DNA of 64,000 nt from Vulcanimicrobium sp035943995 (GTDB lineage Bacteria; Vulcanimicrobiota; Vulcanimicrobiia; Vulcanimicrobiales; Vulcanimicrobiaceae). The notes under the pieces are model-generated. The model was given only the letters and a program-made list of their open reading frames with translations. It was not told where the DNA came from and did not search any database. Both the position numbers and the translations under genes were made by a program. Shown in pieces: positions 52,308 through 60,769 of the stretch; within the stretch, counting starts at the first letter, position 1, and each line of letters starts with the position of its first letter. The stretch covers positions 1 to 64,000 of the forward strand of contig DASZBS010000024.1 in NCBI GenBank assembly GCA_035943995.1, written 5' to 3'.

Positions 52308-52570
52308 ATGAACGCAATTTCTAGAAATCGTACCGTTCCGTCCGCGCGCGAAAGCGCGTATTCGCTCGTGCTGGAACCGTCGGCTGACGGTGACGGTAAC
52401 GGTGTGTGGACGGCCGAGGTGCCGGCGTTCGGTATCGTCCCGAAGGTAGTGGGGTGGAGGGTGCGCGGAAAGCCGCGTTGGCCGCCATTCGCGGCTACAT
52501 CGAGGTCGCGAGCCGGCTCGGCAAGCCGATACCCGACGGCGATCTCATCGACGTGACCGGCGGCGGCTGA
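52308..52570 (+). pseudogene. Frameshifted HicB-like antitoxin gene
   Basis: From the ATG at 52308 the frame gives YSLVLEPSADGDGNGVWTAE and VPAFGIV, the first half of a HicB-type RNase H-like antitoxin. Then it drifts into basic nonsense. From about 52454 another frame resumes with VEGARKAALAAIRGYIEVAS, RLGKPIPDGDLIDVTGGG and a TGA at 52568, the family's C-terminal helix and end. A single shift near 52440-52456 joins them. No hicA toxin gene is visible beside it. Confidence 0.7.
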
Positions 52571-52691
52571 TCAGCAAGCGGGCGCTCTGAGGGCTTAGGA
52601 CCGCGCCCGCGCGGGGACAGCCATCGCAATCCGTGTGCCGGTCCGAGCCGTTACCGGCTAAACCGTATACCGTTACGGAGCGAGGGAGCTC
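52571..52691 (+). promoter_or_regulatory. Leader of the Ni/Co permease-DUF4331 operon
   Basis: 121 bp between the HicB remnant and the first permease gene. CCGTA (52663-52667) and TACGG (52674-52678) form an inverted repeat with a 6-bp spacer, 14 bp before the ATG, a possible site for a metal sensor. I see no cobalamin or NiCo riboswitch here, and no convincing -35/-10 pair. Confidence 0.25.
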
Positions 52692-54275
52692 ATGCGACGT
52701 CTCGTCCGGGTAGCCGGAATGGTGGCTGCGGCGTTGTTGGCAACGGCGACCGCCGCGGCAGCCCACCCGCTGGGGAACTTCACGGTCAACCATCTCTCGC
52801 GCATCACGAACGCGGGCGGTACTGTGACGGTCCGCTACGTGCTCGACATGGCGGAGATCCCGACGTTCGCGCTCGACCGCTCGCTCGACCCCCACGGCAC
52901 GCCCACCCGTGCGGCGCTCGCGGCGTGGGCTGATTCGCACGCGAAAGAGATCGCGCCGCAGCTGCAGCTCGTCTCCGACGGGCGCAGCGTCGCGCTGGCG
53001 CCGGCCGAGTCGACTGTCCGTACGCGGCCGGGCGCGGGCGGACTGCCGACACTGTATTTCACGGCGACCTATCACGCGGCCGTCGGTAGCGGCGCGCACC
53101 GCCTCACGTATCGCGACACGACCGAAGCGGGCCGCCTGGGCTGGAAAGACGTCGTCGTCGGCTCGCAGACGGAGCCGACCGGCGAGCTGACCGCGTACCC
53201 GAGCGCGCTGCTCGGTTCGCCGCGCACGCGCGTCGCGGTCGCGGCCGGCGTCGACGCCGCCGGGCGGATCACTGCGGACAACACGACGACCGTCTCCGAC
53301 GACGTCGCGTCCGACGCAGCCGCCGCGACCCCGATCTCGCGCTCGAACGCGCTGTCCGACGTCCTCGCGAAGGGCGCCGGCGATCCGCTCGTCGTGTTCG
53401 GCGCGCTGCTCCTGGCGATCGCGCTCGGCGCGCTGCACGCGCTCGAGCCCGGTCACGGCAAGACGCTGCTGGCCGTTTCGCTGGTCGGCGCGCGCGCGAC
53501 GCCGCGCCAAGCCGTCATCCTGGCGACCGCGCTCACGGTGGCACACACGGCGGGCGTGCTCGCGCTCGGCGTCGTCGTGCTCGCCGCGACGCGCTGGATC
53601 ATCCCGGAGCAGATCTATCCGTGGATCACGCTCGCGTCCGGCGTGTTCGTCACGATCCTCGGCGCGCGGGCCGTCGCGCGTGAAGTTCGCGGACGGCTCC
53701 CGATGGCGCACGTGCACGCCCATGCCCACCCGCATGCATACCCGCACGAGCACGATCACGTCCACGTGGCCGGCGATCATCACCATGCGCACGACCATGC
53801 GCAGCTCGACGACGCCGCGCACGCCAAAGCGCACGCGATCGCGGGGACTGCTCCGCTGACGTTCCGCACCGCGGTCATCGCGGCGGCGAGCGGCAACGTC
53901 GCGCCATGCCCGGCCGCGCTCGTCGTGCTGCTCGCAGCGATCAGCCTGCACCAGATCGGCTACGGTCTGGCGCTGATCGTCGCGTTCAGCATCGGGCTCG
54001 CGCTGGTGCTGACCGTGCTCGGGATCGCGGTCGTGCGCAGCGCCGCGTGGCTCGTCGCGCGGCCGCAGTTCGACCGGGTCGCGCGCTTCGCGCCGCTCGT
54101 CACCGCGGCGGTCATCGCGGTCGTCGGCGCCGTCATGGTCGGTCAGGGCTTCGCGGCGCAAGGCGCCGGCGTCTCCGCGCTGCTGGTGACCGCGCTGGTG
54201 CTCGTCGCCGTCGCCGGGTACGCGTTCGCGTGGCATCAGCACCGCGTGCCGTCGGCGTCGGAGGCGCACGCGTGA
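52692..54275 (+). CDS. NicO/HupE-type nickel/cobalt permease with extracytoplasmic N-domain
   Basis: 527 residues. A signal peptide ends at AAAAHPLGNF; residues 25-210 form an extracytoplasmic domain (HPLGNFTVNHLSRITNAG) as in HupE/UreJ-related proteins. A six-helix permease follows with IALGALHALEPGHGKTLLAV, the family's metal-site motif, and a cytoplasmic loop (about 337-375) holding some 17 His, for example HAHAHPHAYPHEHDH. A second motif, GNVAPCPAALVVLL, is also typical. It probably moves Ni or Co. First of five coupled genes. Confidence 0.83.
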   Translation: MRRLVRVAGMVAAALLATATAAAAHPLGNFTVNHLSRITNAGGTVTVRYVLDMAEIPTFALDRSLDPHGTPTRAALAAWADSHAKEIAPQLQLVSDGRSVALAPAESTVRTRPGAGGLPTLYFTATYHAAVGSGAHRLTYRDTTEAGRLGWKDVVVGSQTEPTGELTAYPSALLGSPRTRVAVAAGVDAAGRITADNTTTVSDDVASDAAAATPISRSNALSDVLAKGAGDPLVVFGALLLAIALGALHALEPGHGKTLLAVSLVGARATPRQAVILATALTVAHTAGVLALGVVVLAATRWIIPEQIYPWITLASGVFVTILGARAVAREVRGRLPMAHVHAHAHPHAYPHEHDHVHVAGDHHHAHDHAQLDDAAHAKAHAIAGTAPLTFRTAVIAAASGNVAPCPAALVVLLAAISLHQIGYGLALIVAFSIGLALVLTVLGIAVVRSAAWLVARPQFDRVARFAPLVTAAVIAVVGAVMVGQGFAAQGAGVSALLVTALVLVAVAGYAFAWHQHRVPSASEAHA

Positions 54276-55084
54276 TCGCGTCGAGCGCGTTCACCGTCTT
54301 CGTGCTCGGGATGCGCCACGGCGCCGATCCCGACCACCTCGCGGCCATCGACAACGTCACCCGCAACGCCTACGCCAAGACGCCGCTGCTCAGCCGCTTC
54401 GTCGGCACGCTCTTCGCCGGCGGGCACACGGTCATGGTGCTCGCGATCTCGGTGCTGATCGGGTTGCTCGGGACGCGCTTCGCGGCGCACGGGCAAACGA
54501 TCGAACGGATCGGCACATGGGTGTCCATCGTCGTACTGCTGGCGCTCGCCGCGATGAACCTGCGCGCGCTGCGCGCCGGCTCGATGCGCGTCGCGGGCGC
54601 GAAGACGCGGCTCTTGCCGCGCCGCTTGCGCGAAGGTTCGAGCGCGCTGCTCGCGATCCCGATCGGGTTGCTGTTCGGCTTCGGGTTCGAGACGTCGAGC
54701 CAGCTCGCCGCGTACGTGCTCGTGTTCGGTGCCGACGCCGGCCTCGCCGGCGGCCTGCTGGTCGGTGCGATGTTCTCGGCCGGCATGATCTTCACCGATA
54801 CGCTCGACTCCGTGCTCGTGCACCGTTTGATCTCGTTCCGTTCCGACCGTCTGCCCGCGCTGATGCGCGTGTGGATCGCGTCGGTGACAATCCTCGCGAT
54901 CGTCGTCGCCGTTTATCAGTTGGCGCAGGTCCTCGGATGGCACTCGCCGGTGAGCGACCTCACCGTCAGCGCGGCGCTCGTCGCCGCACTGGTTCTCGTC
55001 TTCGCATACGTGTTCGCGCGTACGCGCCGCCCCGATCTCGCAGCTCCGCCCAGCGCGGCGGTCATCTCAGGAGAACCCCTATGA
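54272..55084 (+). CDS. NiCoT-family nickel/cobalt transporter
   Basis: 270 residues from a GTG overlapping the previous stop (GTGA). The NiCoT signature His-x4-Asp-His is at His16-Asp21-His22 in GMRHGADPDHLAAIDNVTR, and GLLFGFGFETSSQLAAYVL and FSAGMIFTDTLDSVLV are further family motifs. High-affinity uptake of Ni or Co. The DUF4331 gene starts in its stop codon. Two unrelated Ni/Co permeases side by side suggest import plus export, or dedicated delivery. Confidence 0.87.
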   Translation: MIASSAFTVFVLGMRHGADPDHLAAIDNVTRNAYAKTPLLSRFVGTLFAGGHTVMVLAISVLIGLLGTRFAAHGQTIERIGTWVSIVVLLALAAMNLRALRAGSMRVAGAKTRLLPRRLREGSSALLAIPIGLLFGFGFETSSQLAAYVLVFGADAGLAGGLLVGAMFSAGMIFTDTLDSVLVHRLISFRSDRLPALMRVWIASVTILAIVVAVYQLAQVLGWHSPVSDLTVSAALVAALVLVFAYVFARTRRPDLAAPPSAAVISGEPL

Positions 55085-55863
55085 AATCACGCTCCGGCGC
55101 GTTCGGCGGCGGCCTCGCCGTCCTCGCGCTCGTCCTGACGGGGGTCCTGTTCAACGTGCAAACCGCGCGCAGTTCGGACCATCAGGACTCACCCACCACG
55201 GTCGCGCACCCCGCGGCCGACATCACCGACGTGTTCCTCTACCCGGCCGGCGACAACAACGCCAACGTCGTGCTGCAGATGGATCTCGATCCGCTGCTGA
55301 CGCCGGCCACCGCCCCGCAAGCTTCGCTCGATCCGGGCGTGCTCTATCAGTTCAAGATCGCGCACGGAACGAACGCGGGGCCCGAAGACATGGTCATCCA
55401 GGTGCAAGCCACGGGCGCCGGTACCGGCCAGACCGTCAACGTCTACGGCCCGTTCAACACGTCGAGCCCGAGCACGCTCGCGACCGTCAACACCGCCGCA
55501 CTTGCGGGCAGTGTTGCGTTCGGATCGACTGCGGGCACCCCGTTCACGAACGGGATGAAAGTCTTCGTCGGACCGCGCTCGGATCCGTTCTTCTTCGACC
55601 TGTTCCAGTTCTTCAGCTTCCTGCCGGACCGCAACTATCAGACCGCCGGCTCGCCGCCCAAAGCGCCGTTCTCGTTCAAGTTCCCCACCCCGGCCGGCCC
55701 GACCGCGGGCTGCGTGCAAGGCACGCCGGTCGACGCGCTTTCGGCGAACTCGTTCAACGTGCTGTCGATCGTGATCGAAGCACCGCGCGCGCTGATCGCC
55801 CCGGTGAGCGGCTCGCAGATGATCCATCTTTGGACGACGACCAGCACCCAGAGCGGAGCCTAA
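55081..55863 (+). CDS. DUF4331 protein, N-terminal half
   Basis: 260 residues with a signal peptide (FGGGLAVLALVLTGVLFN). The mature start SSDHQDSPTTVAHPAADITD and VFLYPAGDNNANVVLQMDLD are the N-terminal DUF4331 signature, and GPRSDPFFFDLFQFFSF and FNVLSIVIEAPRALI its core. The family is exported and of unknown function. The usual C-terminal part is missing and appears as the next gene six bases downstream, with its own signal. DUF4331 genes often stand beside metal permeases. Confidence 0.83.
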   Translation: MKSRSGAFGGGLAVLALVLTGVLFNVQTARSSDHQDSPTTVAHPAADITDVFLYPAGDNNANVVLQMDLDPLLTPATAPQASLDPGVLYQFKIAHGTNAGPEDMVIQVQATGAGTGQTVNVYGPFNTSSPSTLATVNTAALAGSVAFGSTAGTPFTNGMKVFVGPRSDPFFFDLFQFFSFLPDRNYQTAGSPPKAPFSFKFPTPAGPTAGCVQGTPVDALSANSFNVLSIVIEAPRALIAPVSGSQMIHLWTTTSTQSGA

Positions 55864-55869
55864 CCCACC

Positions 55870-56481
55870 ATGCGACAATCATTACTCACCTTTGCCGCGA
55901 TCTATGCCGTGGTGCTCGGCACCTCGAGCTGCAACGGCGGCGCCACCAACGTGCCCAACCTCAACACCGGCCAGACGGGCCCCGGCGTGCAGTACCAGCA
56001 GATCGAACGGCTCGCGCGCCCGGCCGTCAAAGAGCTGTTCCAGCAGTTCGCCAACCATGACGGCACCAACCGCACGTCGCCCGCGCAGACGCCGCTCTCG
56101 TCGCAAACGCTGTATCAGGAGATCGGGTCGTTCACGACGACCGTTGCAGGACGCTCGCCGGCGATCGCGTCGACGCTGCAGGCGATCCTGATCCCCGATG
56201 AGATCTCGGCCGACCTCTCCAACCTCACCGACAAGGCGTCGTATCTCGGCGTCGAAACCGGCGGTGCGACGGGCGGCAAGTTCGGCGGGCGCGGCCTGCC
56301 CGACGACGTCATCGACATCTCGCTCGGCGCGGTGTTCGGGAAGACGATCCCGACCGTGGTTCCGTCGGTACCTGACGACGGCAAAGAGTCCGTGTGCCTC
56401 ACGACGGACAACGTTCCGCAGCAAAACGGCCCGGACAAAGTCACGCCGCTCGTGTTCCCGTATGTCGGGGCGCCGCATTAA
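55870..56481 (+). CDS. DUF4331 C-terminal-half protein, lipoprotein-like
   Basis: 203 residues. A signal sequence ends in LGTSSC (Cys18), a plausible lipobox. The mature part starts VQYQQIERLARPAVKELFQQ, then AGRSPAIASTLQAILIPDEI, ASYLGVETGGATGGKFGGRG and DDVIDISLGAVFGKT, and closes with PLVFPYVGAPH. These are the conserved C-terminal blocks of DUF4331. So one family protein is encoded here as two exported chains, likely a soluble half and a membrane-tethered half that pair outside. Confidence 0.75.
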   Translation: MRQSLLTFAAIYAVVLGTSSCNGGATNVPNLNTGQTGPGVQYQQIERLARPAVKELFQQFANHDGTNRTSPAQTPLSSQTLYQEIGSFTTTVAGRSPAIASTLQAILIPDEISADLSNLTDKASYLGVETGGATGGKFGGRGLPDDVIDISLGAVFGKTIPTVVPSVPDDGKESVCLTTDNVPQQNGPDKVTPLVFPYVGAPH

Positions 56482-57697
56482 CCTGCGGGTCTCTCCGGCA
56501 ACCGCCATCGTCGCGGGCGCGCTCGTCGCGCTCGCGGCGTGGCCGGTTTACCTCGGCACGCGCGCTTCCGCGTCCGCGCCGCCGGTGGCGGTGCTCACGC
56601 CGGCACCGGTCAAGCCCGATTGGAAAGTCCGCGACCCGAACATCGCGTTTCTCGAGTCGCGTGCAGGCAAGGTGCGCGGCGACATGCTCACGCCGCGCAT
56701 GCTCTCCGGCGAATATTTACAGCGCTACCGCGAGCGCGGTGACCTCGGCGACGTGTTGCGCGCCGAGCACGCCGCCCGGCTCTCGCTCGCCGCGATGCCG
56801 CGCCGCAACGTCGCGGGCGACGTCGCGCTTGCAAGCGCATTGCTCACGCTGCACCGCTTCCGCGAAGCAAAAGCCGCCGTCACGGACGCACGCCGCACGG
56901 AGCCCGACAACCCCGGGCTCGCGGCGGAAGAAGCGGGTCTCGATCTCGAGCTCGGCGACGTCGAAGGCGCGCGCCGGCTCGTCGACGCCCATCGCGGCGA
57001 CACCGCGTTCGACGTCGTCGCCGCGCGGCTCGACGAAGAGACCGGCCATCTCGCCGATGCGCGCGCGCTGGTCGACGGCGCCATGCGCCGCGCCGACGCG
57101 ATCTACGACACGCCGGCCGAGCGCCGCGCGTGGTTTCACGCGCGTGCCGCGGAGCTCGCCTTCGCGGCGGGCGACCACGACGCCGCACGCCGGGCCGCGC
57201 AAGCCGGGCTCGTGATCTTCCCGGGCCACCTCCGCGCGCTGACGACCCTCGCGCGCGTCGAGCTCGCCGACGGCCGCAACGCCGAAGCCGAAGACGCGGC
57301 AAAGCGCGCCGCGGCGATCCAACCGAACCCCGAAGTGCTGGGGATGCTCGCGGACGCGCAAGCGGCGCGCGGCGAAAACGACGCCGCGGCCGCGACCCGC
57401 GACGAGATCTTCGCCGTCGAGCGGATCGCCGACGCGCAGCACGTCAACGATCGCCTCATCGCGGTGTACGAAGCCGACCACCGCGTCCGCGTCGCGGACG
57501 CCTACGCGATCGCGAAGCGCGAGCTCACCGTGCGCGACGACGTCTACGCGGAGGACACGCTCGCGTGGGCCGCGGCGCGGTCGGGGCACTGGGACGTCGC
57601 GCGCACCGCGATCGCGAAGGCGCTTCGGTACGGCATCGAGGATCCGCGCGTTCGCGCGCACGCGGCGGAGATCGCCGCGCACACTTCATCGAGCTAG
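56462..57697 (+). CDS. TPR-repeat protein with N-terminal membrane anchor
   Basis: 411 residues from the ATG at 56462, overlapping the previous gene by 20 bases. An N-terminal hydrophobic helix (ATAIVAGALVALAAWPVYLG) anchors it; the rest is helical with tetratricopeptide-like units, such as ALASALLTLHRFREAKAAVTD and HARAAELAFAAGDHDAARRAAQ and LADAQAARGENDAAAATRDE. TPR partners commonly follow DUF4331 genes. It probably holds the complex together. Its stop shares CTAG with the convergent enoyl-CoA hydratase gene. Confidence 0.75.
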   Translation: MSGRRINLRVSPATAIVAGALVALAAWPVYLGTRASASAPPVAVLTPAPVKPDWKVRDPNIAFLESRAGKVRGDMLTPRMLSGEYLQRYRERGDLGDVLRAEHAARLSLAAMPRRNVAGDVALASALLTLHRFREAKAAVTDARRTEPDNPGLAAEEAGLDLELGDVEGARRLVDAHRGDTAFDVVAARLDEETGHLADARALVDGAMRRADAIYDTPAERRAWFHARAAELAFAAGDHDAARRAAQAGLVIFPGHLRALTTLARVELADGRNAEAEDAAKRAAAIQPNPEVLGMLADAQAARGENDAAAATRDEIFAVERIADAQHVNDRLIAVYEADHRVRVADAYAIAKRELTVRDDVYAEDTLAWAAARSGHWDVARTAIAKALRYGIEDPRVRAHAAEIAAHTSSS

Positions 57698-58473
57698 GTA
57701 CCGCTCCAGTCGGGGCGGCGCTTGTCGAGGAACGCCGTACGGCCTTCACGGAAGTCGCGGCTGCCGTAGCATAGACGAATCAAGTCCTCGTCGTCCGGCA
57801 GCGGCGCGGCGTTGCGCAGGCGGCGGCACATCTCTTTGGTCGCGCGCAGCGTCAGCGGTGCGAGCGCGACGAGCTGCTCGGCGAGTTGTTGCGCGCGTGC
57901 ATCGAGCGCACCGTCCGCGTCGACGACTTCGTTGAGAAAGCGAGCTGCGCGCGCCTGCTCCGCGTTCATCAGCTTCCCCGTCAGCAGCAGCGCTTTGACC
58001 GCGTCCAAGCCGACGATCTCGGCGACCCGCGCGATGTTGCGCAGCGAGATGCAGTTGCCGAGCGTGCGCGCGATCGGCACGCCGATGCGCGCCGACGGCG
58101 CGCCGATGCGCAGGTCGCACGCGGCGGCGATGCTGACGCCGCCGCCGGTGCACGCGCCGGCGATCGCGGCGATCGTCGGGACCCGGATCGCTTCGAGCGC
58201 GGCGATCACCGCCTCGATGCGCGCCTCGTACTCCACCCCGTCGTCCGCGCCCGTGAATTCGCGAAACTCCCCGATGTCGGTCCCGGAGACGAACGCGTGC
58301 GTGTGCGCCTCGGCGCCGGTGAACACGACGACGCGCACCGTCGCATCGGCGTCCAGCTCGCGCGCGATCTCGCGCAACTGCTCCCACAGCGCGAACGTCA
58401 GCGCGTTGCGCGCCTCGGGCCGGTCGAACACCACCCATGCGATGCCGTGCTCGCGGCGCTCGACGCGAATCAT
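57694..58473 (-). CDS. Enoyl-CoA hydratase/isomerase
   Basis: 259 residues of the crotonase fold. WVVFDRPEARNALTFALWEQL opens the protein, SGTDIGEF contributes one oxyanion-hole backbone, and IAAIAGACTGGGVSIAAACDLRIG the second. RLFNE-like FLNEVVD follows. The Glu pair of classical hydratases is not obvious, so an isomerase or hydrolase role is open. Coupled to the upstream CoA-transferase gene (ATGA), suggesting a CoA-based acid degradation route. Confidence 0.85.
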   Translation of the reverse strand: MIRVERREHGIAWVVFDRPEARNALTFALWEQLREIARELDADATVRVVVFTGAEAHTHAFVSGTDIGEFREFTGADDGVEYEARIEAVIAALEAIRVPTIAAIAGACTGGGVSIAAACDLRIGAPSARIGVPIARTLGNCISLRNIARVAEIVGLDAVKALLLTGKLMNAEQARAARFLNEVVDADGALDARAQQLAEQLVALAPLTLRATKEMCRRLRNAAPLPDDEDLIRLCYGSRDFREGRTAFLDKRRPDWSGT

Positions 58474-59690
58474 CCCAGCACCGTCACACCGTCGCGTGCC
58501 AGCCGCGCCAGCTCGTCCTCGCCGACGCCAAGGCCGCGCAGCACGTCGGCGGAATCCGCACCGAGCACGGGCCCGGCGCGCTCGATGCGCGCCGGCGTCT
58601 CGGAGAAGCGCATCGGCGAGCCGATCTGCCGCACCGGTCCGAGCGTGGCGTGCGGCGCGTCGACGAAGAAGCCGCGCGCGGCGAGGTGCGGGTCGTTGAA
58701 CACCTGGTCGAACCGCAGGATCGGGCCGCACGGGATCCCCGCTTCGTTCAAATACGCGGTCCAGTGCGCCGACGGCTGCGTCGTCGTCACCGCTTCGATC
58801 GCCGCGATCAGCGCCGGGCGGTTCTTCATGCGGCGTTCGTTGGTCGCGAAACGTTCGTCGTTCGCAAGCGCGTCGAGCCCGAGCACGGTGCAGCAGCGCA
58901 GCCAGTGCGCCTGCGTGTTGGCGCCGAACGTGAACCAGCCGTCGGCCGAGCGCACCGCCTGGTACGGCGCGATCGCTTGGTGCGCGGAGCCCGACGGCGT
59001 GGGCACCTCGCCGGTGGCGAAGTACCGGCCGGCTTCCCACACCGCGAACGACACCGCCGACTCGAAGAGCGAGACGTCGATGAACTGACCGCGCCCGTCA
59101 CGGTCGCGCGCGCGCAGCGCGGCGAGCACGGCGATCGTCGCGTACAGCGCGGTCGTCAGATCCGCGATCGGCACGCCGACTTTCACCGGCGCGGAATCAG
59201 GCTCGCCGGTGATGCTCATCAGCCCCGACATCGCTTGCGCGATGATGTCGAGCCCGGCGAGCTGCGCGTACGGTCCGTCGTTGCCGAAGCCCGTCGCCGC
59301 CAGATAGATCAGCCGCGGCGATTCCTTCACGAGTTCGGCGTAGCCCAGGCCGAGCCCGTCCATCGTGCCGGGCCGCAAGTTTTCGATCACGACGTCGGCG
59401 CTCGCGGCAAGCCGCCGGAACAGCGCCTTGCCCTCGGCGGATTTCAGATCGAGCGCGACGCTGCGCTTGTTGCGGTTGAGCCGCACGAAATTCGAGCTCT
59501 CGTCGCCCAGGAACGGCCCGGTGGTGCGGGTGAGGTCGCCGCCGCGCGGGTTCTCCACCTTGACGACCTCGGCGCCCAGATCGGCGAGCTGCATGCCGCA
59601 GAACGGGACGGCCATGAAGTTGCCGACCTCGATGACGCGGATGCCCGCGAGCGGCGGAAGAGAGCTCATGCGGTCGGAGGATTGAGGCAC
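58470..59690 (-). CDS. CaiB/BaiF-family CoA-transferase
   Basis: 406 residues from a GTG at 59690; an ATG at 59669 (MSSLPPLAG) is equally possible and closer to family starts. Type III CoA-transferase: IRVIEVGNFMAVPFCGMQLADLGAEVVKVE opens, NRNKRSVALDLKS and GVPIADLTTALYA (catalytic Asp) follow. It moves CoA from a donor acyl-CoA to an acid. Upstream is a TRAP binding protein on the opposite strand, perhaps the uptake component for the same acid. Confidence 0.88.
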   Translation of the reverse strand: MPQSSDRMSSLPPLAGIRVIEVGNFMAVPFCGMQLADLGAEVVKVENPRGGDLTRTTGPFLGDESSNFVRLNRNKRSVALDLKSAEGKALFRRLAASADVVIENLRPGTMDGLGLGYAELVKESPRLIYLAATGFGNDGPYAQLAGLDIIAQAMSGLMSITGEPDSAPVKVGVPIADLTTALYATIAVLAALRARDRDGRGQFIDVSLFESAVSFAVWEAGRYFATGEVPTPSGSAHQAIAPYQAVRSADGWFTFGANTQAHWLRCCTVLGLDALANDERFATNERRMKNRPALIAAIEAVTTTQPSAHWTAYLNEAGIPCGPILRFDQVFNDPHLAARGFFVDAPHATLGPVRQIGSPMRFSETPARIERAGPVLGADSADVLRGLGVGEDELARLARDGVTVLG

Positions 59691-59738
59691 GGCGGCACGC
59701 TACTCCTCGTCCATCACGTCAAAGGACAGGAGCGTACC

Positions 59739-60755
59739 ATGACCGGCAAGACGCGCGGTGCTTTCGTCACCTCGTCCGCTGCGGCGTTCGCCACGATCGC
59801 GATCGTCCGTTCGCCCGCGAAGGCCGCGGATTTTACCGGCAAGGCGGGCACGAACCAGCCGGCCGACCATCCCTTGAGCGTCGCGATGAAAGATCTTTGG
59901 GACGCGGTCCGCAAGGACACGAACGGGCGGCTGGACGTCACGGTGTTCCCGAACAACCAGCTCGGCGGCGACACGGCGATGCTGCAGCAGCTGCGCTCGG
60001 GCGCACTCGAGGTGATGACGCTCGACGGCGGCATCCTCGAAGGCGTGGTTCCGGTCGCGGCGATCCAGAGCGTCGGCTTCGCGTTCAACGACTCGGCGCA
60101 CGCGTTCCGCGCGTTCGACGGCAAGCTGGGCGCGTACGTCCGCTCCGAGATCCTCGCGAAAGGGCTCCACGCGTTCGACAAGATCTGGGAGAACGGCATG
60201 CGCCAGATCACGACGAGCACCAAACCCGTGCGCAACGCGGGCGACATCTCCGGGATGAAGATTCGCACGCCGAACAGCAAGATGGCCCTCGACGTGTTCA
60301 AGTCGCTCGGCGCGGCGCCCACGCCGCTGAATTTCAGCGAGCTCTACACGGCGCTGCAGACGAAGGTGGTCGACGGCCAAGAGAACCCGCTGGCGAACAT
60401 CGAGTTCGCGCGATTCTACGAAGTGCAGAAGAACTTGAGCCTGAGCAGCCACATGTGGGGCGGCTACTGGCTGCTCGCCGAATCGAGCTGGTTCAACAAG
60501 CTCCCCGCCGACGTGCAAGGGATCGTCACCAAGAACGCGTCGCGCATCACCGACCGCCAGCGCAGCGACGTGATGAAGCTCAACGACACGCTGATCGGCA
60601 AGCTGCAGTCGCAAGGCATGGCGGTGAACACGCTCAGCGCCGCCGACCGCGCGAGCATGAAGGCGAAGCTCCCGGACTACTACAAGCGCTGGAAGGCCGA
60701 GTTCGGCACGACGGCCTGGGATCTGCTGGAGTCGTATTCGGGCAAGTTCACGTAA
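59739..60755 (+). CDS. TRAP transporter substrate-binding protein, DctP-type
   Basis: 338 residues, signal peptide ending near AKAAD. DctP hallmarks: NQLGGDTAMLQQLRSGALEVM, the Arg-containing GMKIRTPNSKMALDVFKSLGA that binds carboxylates, and KVVDGQENPLANIEFARFYEVQK. Binds an organic acid for a TRAP importer. No DctQ or DctM gene is in the window, so it is an orphan here. AGGAG lies eight bases before the ATG. A WG-repeat gene follows. Confidence 0.9.
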   Translation: MTGKTRGAFVTSSAAAFATIAIVRSPAKAADFTGKAGTNQPADHPLSVAMKDLWDAVRKDTNGRLDVTVFPNNQLGGDTAMLQQLRSGALEVMTLDGGILEGVVPVAAIQSVGFAFNDSAHAFRAFDGKLGAYVRSEILAKGLHAFDKIWENGMRQITTSTKPVRNAGDISGMKIRTPNSKMALDVFKSLGAAPTPLNFSELYTALQTKVVDGQENPLANIEFARFYEVQKNLSLSSHMWGGYWLLAESSWFNKLPADVQGIVTKNASRITDRQRSDVMKLNDTLIGKLQSQGMAVNTLSAADRASMKAKLPDYYKRWKAEFGTTAWDLLESYSGKFT

Positions 60756-60769
60756 GAAATGGAGGCGTG

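Noticed and set aside
53700..53830. Tandem DNA repeat in the permease gene
   Set aside because: The His codon runs are the coding sequence of the metal-binding loop, with irregular spacing, not a repeat array.
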